The notes under the pieces: generated by a model
Seen by the model: the letters and a program-made list of their open reading frames with translations, nothing else
Database searches by the model: none
What the model was told of the DNA's origin: nothing
In this document: positions 50,830-52,077 of the stretch, one piece after another
How positions within the stretch are numbered: position 1 is the first letter of the stretch
Layout of the letters: the number at the start of each line of letters is the position of its first letter
Assembly: GCA_964467615.1 (NCBI GenBank)
Contig: CAYXRK010000009.1
Coordinates: forward strand, 1-52,077
Source of the DNA: CAYXRK01 sp964467615
Lineage (GTDB): Bacteria > Hydrogenedentota > Hydrogenedentia > Hydrogenedentales > GCA-2746185
Reading direction: 5' to 3'
Length of the DNA: 52,077 bases
Position numbers and translations under genes: made by a program

Positions 50830-50997
50830 TTACGCTGTGGTATCGTCGTTGCAACCAGTAGATCCGCCGGAGCCGAATAGATCGATGATCAGTATGACCG
50901 CACACTCGGCAAACCCAATGATAAAGTCGATCTTGATTTCCAATCTGGACGTCTGCGCCTTCGCGGGCGCTTGGGTCAGACTTTGAATGTGCTTCAT
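50830..50997 (-). CDS. Micro-peptide A (55 aa)
   Basis: A 55-residue product from ATG 50997, with AAGGGAG about ten bases upstream. It begins MKHIQSLTQAPAKAQTSRLE, continues IKIDFIIGFAECAVILIIDL and ends FGSGGSTGCNDDTTA. The N-terminal half is shared with peptide B, 23 bases downstream. The C-terminal half contains a hydrophobic run, then a Gly/Ser/Thr/Asp-rich tail with one Cys. No family is recognised. A promoter lies about 45 bases upstream. The order promoter, A, B, M20 hydrolase suggests one small operon. Confidence 0.65.
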   Translation of the reverse strand: MKHIQSLTQAPAKAQTSRLEIKIDFIIGFAECAVILIIDLFGSGGSTGCNDDTTA

Positions 50998-51041
50998 AAA
51001 TGCTCGCTCCCTTGGCGCAAAACACACACGAGTTGCGGATC

Positions 51042-51071
51042 AAAGTAGCCGGAACACGGCACGATTGTCAA
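51042..51071 (-). promoter_or_regulatory. Candidate promoter of the micro-peptide/M20 operon
   Basis: On the minus strand, a perfect TTGACA at 51071-51066 and TACTTT at 51047-51042 are separated by 18 bases. The first peptide ATG follows 44 bases later. The -10 matches only at its key T-A-...-T positions. Confidence 0.5.
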
Positions 51072-51099
51072 CAATTACCCGCGAAGACACTGACCACAC

Positions 51100-51202
51100 A
51101 AATTCAGCCGCAAGAGAACCCCTGCTTTCGCAGGGGCAGGCGCAAGGAACACGAAAGATAACAACGACTATGGAACTTTGAGTTCTTGCGTTCCTTTGTG
51201 GC
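51100..51202 (+). repeat. Apparent empty GxxExxY cassette
   Basis: It begins with AAATTCAGCCGCAAGAGAAC (51100-51119) and then CGCAAGGAACACGAAAGAT (51141-51159). Next comes ATAACAACGACTATGGAACT, resembling the start of the intact gene (ATGACAACGATCAAGGAACT). It then passes directly into TTCTTGCGTTCCTTTGTGGC (51183-51202), the sequence that lies at the 3' end of the intact gene. It looks like a cassette that lost its gene body. Confidence 0.6.
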
Positions 51203-51272
51203 GATTTCAGATGCTAATCTCGGCATGCTTGAGGATAAAATTGGCCGCGAAACAACGCAAGGAACGCAAAAG

Positions 51273-51734
51273 ATGACAACGATCAAGGAACTCTGCGATC
51301 TGGTGCGCGAGACTGCATACTCCATTCACGTTTACCACGGGCACGGACATTTGGAGAAGGTGTACGAAAACGCCTTGGCGCATCGCCTGCGCAAGGCCGG
51401 ATTGAAGGTCGAGCAACAATACCCGCTGAACGTCTACGACGAAGATGGGGCCTTGATTGGCGAATACTTCGCCGACTTATTCGTCGATGGGCGGCTGATC
51501 GTCGAGTTGAAGGCATGCCGGAAGCTGGCGGATGAACACACCGCGCAAATCCTGGGTTACCTCAAATCGGCACACATCGAAGATGGATTGCTCATCAACT
51601 TCGGCAGCTACAAGTTCCAAATCAAAAAATACATCATGGGCCGAGGCAACTCCGCCGACGACCAAGGAAATTCGGGCGCTTTGCTCTCTCTATTTTCTGC
51701 GTTCTTTGCGTTCCTTTGCGGCCATTCTTCTTGA
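51273..51734 (+). CDS. GxxExxY protein (PDDEXK_3-like nuclease fold)
   Basis: A 153-residue protein with the family motif G-H-L-E-K-V-Y inside HGHGHLEKVYENALAHRL. The nuclease-like core follows (GEYFADLFVDGRLIVELKAC, with the Asp/Glu-x-Lys pattern) and the family ends near FQIKKYIMG at about residue 127. The last 25 residues (from RGNSADD on) are read-through of the 3' repeat and are probably not part of the conserved fold. ATG 51273 gives MTTIKELCDLVRETAYSIHV. Function is unknown; relationship to PD-(D/E)XK nucleases is established for the family. The gene is enclosed by repeats shared with the empty copy beside it. Confidence 0.85.
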   Translation: MTTIKELCDLVRETAYSIHVYHGHGHLEKVYENALAHRLRKAGLKVEQQYPLNVYDEDGALIGEYFADLFVDGRLIVELKACRKLADEHTAQILGYLKSAHIEDGLLINFGSYKFQIKKYIMGRGNSADDQGNSGALLSLFSAFFAFLCGHSS

Positions 51735-51800
51735 TCGCCTCGATACGCTCGGCGATAAATTCAGCCGCGAGAGAACGCAAGGAACACGAAAGAGAAAGTG
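51702..51800 (+). repeat. 3' end of the GxxExxY cassette and start of a third repeat copy
   Basis: TTCTTTGCGTTCCTTTGCGG (51702-51721) repeats 51183-51202 and is nearly the reverse complement of the 5' repeat core. It is followed at 51757 by AAATTCAGCCGCGAGAGAAC and CGCAAGGAACACGAAAGA, the third direct copy of the 5' repeat. No gene start follows this third copy. Confidence 0.65.
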
Positions 51801-51862
51801 ACCAATGCACGATGAGGTGTGATGCGCCGGCCTCGGCGAGGCGGGCGTACGGTACGAACGAC

Positions 51863-52077
51863 TCAACGCAGAGGGCGCGAAGGACTGCGGCGAGCGCCGA
51901 GGACAAACATCGCCGCCGCGAGCATGAGTAATAGAGCGCAGTCTGTAGCATGGGCTTCCAGTCCATGCACCCGAGCGCCCGACGCGGAACACTGCGGCCC
52001 TTCGCCTTCTCCCTCTCCTTCACCACCCGCGATCTCGTTCAAATCGTCGCGCGTGAGGCCCAATTCGCCGGCGTCGA
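51863..52077 (-). CDS. C-terminal fragment of an exported protein with EGEGEG-Cys-helix tail
   Basis: Partial gene running off the right edge, 71 residues visible. It reads DAGELGLTRDDLNEIAGG, then four Glu-Gly pairs, a Pro-Gln-Cys, a 20-residue stretch, a second Cys followed by the hydrophobic helix ALLLMLAAAMFVLGA, and the basic end RRSPSRPLR. This layout resembles C-terminal sorting tails (PEP-CTERM or MYXO-CTERM type), in which a short motif, a helix and Arg residues direct processing and anchoring. Glu-Gly repeats before such tails are, as I recall, frequent in Hydrogenedentota proteins. Confidence 0.65.
   Translation of the reverse strand, partial: DAGELGLTRDDLNEIAGGEGEGEGEGPQCSASGARVHGLEAHATDCALLLMLAAAMFVLGARRSPSRPLR

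Noticed and set aside
50657..51043. Single 128-codon gene covering both micro-peptides
   Set aside because: The two internal starts have strong ribosome sites and yield related products, while the longer frame's first 79 residues look random and are out of frame with peptide A.
51100..51800. Possible CRISPR-like array from the repeated sequences
   Set aside because: Repeats are few, unevenly spaced and enclose a gene; there are no regular spacers and no cas genes.
51634..52026. 130-codon minus-strand frame
   Set aside because: It runs through the cassette repeat and the end of the GxxExxY gene, without any recognisable feature.

Overview
The window looks like one scaffold of a GC-rich, Gram-negative-type bacterium of the Planctomycetes-Verrucomicrobia-Hydrogenedentota kind. 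This is inference from gene content: a DUF1080 sugar-hydrolase-like protein, a GH106-like glycosidase, a Pirellula-type heme-binding domain, a heme/copper ascorbate-dependent monooxygenase, a very large GspK-like pseudopilin, and a secreted-protein tail made of a Glu-Gly repeat, a cysteine and a membrane helix. I saw no rRNA, tRNA or CRISPR array. A run of 100 N (20777-20876) marks an assembly gap, so continuity across it is assumed.

Layout. 96-3898 (minus): a large glycosidase and a hexapeptide acyltransferase. 4006-11299 (plus): recA with a recognisable promoter and LexA-like site, then an AsmA-like protein, a zinc-ribbon protein, a SPOR-domain protein, a ketopantoate-reductase-fold protein and a DUF374 acyltransferase. 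11580-14229 (plus): a HicA/HicB pair, a GlcD-like FAD oxidase and a DUF1080 protein. 14360-15539: a stand-alone copy of a domain normally found at the N-terminus of STAND proteins, divergent from a HAD phosphatase. 15541-17459 (minus): a PQQ dehydrogenase overlapping a DUF2283 gene.

17512-38119 (minus) is the main block. It is a type II secretion/type IV pilus-like assembly operon running PilB/GspE, PilT, a second GspE, GspF, GspG, GspH, GspI, GspJ and a 2425-residue GspK-like protein. Beyond the gap lies a beta-helix secreted protein that could be a client. No secretin or GspC/L/M gene is present. The GspJ and GspK genes both carry mobile-type palindromic repeats, translated in frame, inside the leader that prepilin peptidase removes.

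38352-41201 (minus): a heme/copper monooxygenase-like protein and a Nif3-like protein. 41389-45812 (plus): the conserved replication/ribosome cluster rpsF, ssb, rpsR, DUF2232-like membrane protein, rplI and dnaB, with an unusual interleaved inverted repeat before dnaB. 45952-49459 (plus): a diheme cytochrome, a thiamine-binding-type protein and a secreted ankyrin protein.

The right end is the least conventional part. On the minus strand a promoter precedes two tandem, related micro-peptides of 55 and 49 residues, followed 12 bases later by an M20 amidohydrolase. Next comes a GxxExxY nuclease-like gene inside a repeat-bounded cassette, with an apparently empty copy of the cassette beside it. 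The window ends in the C-terminus of a protein with an EGEGEG-Cys-helix sorting tail.
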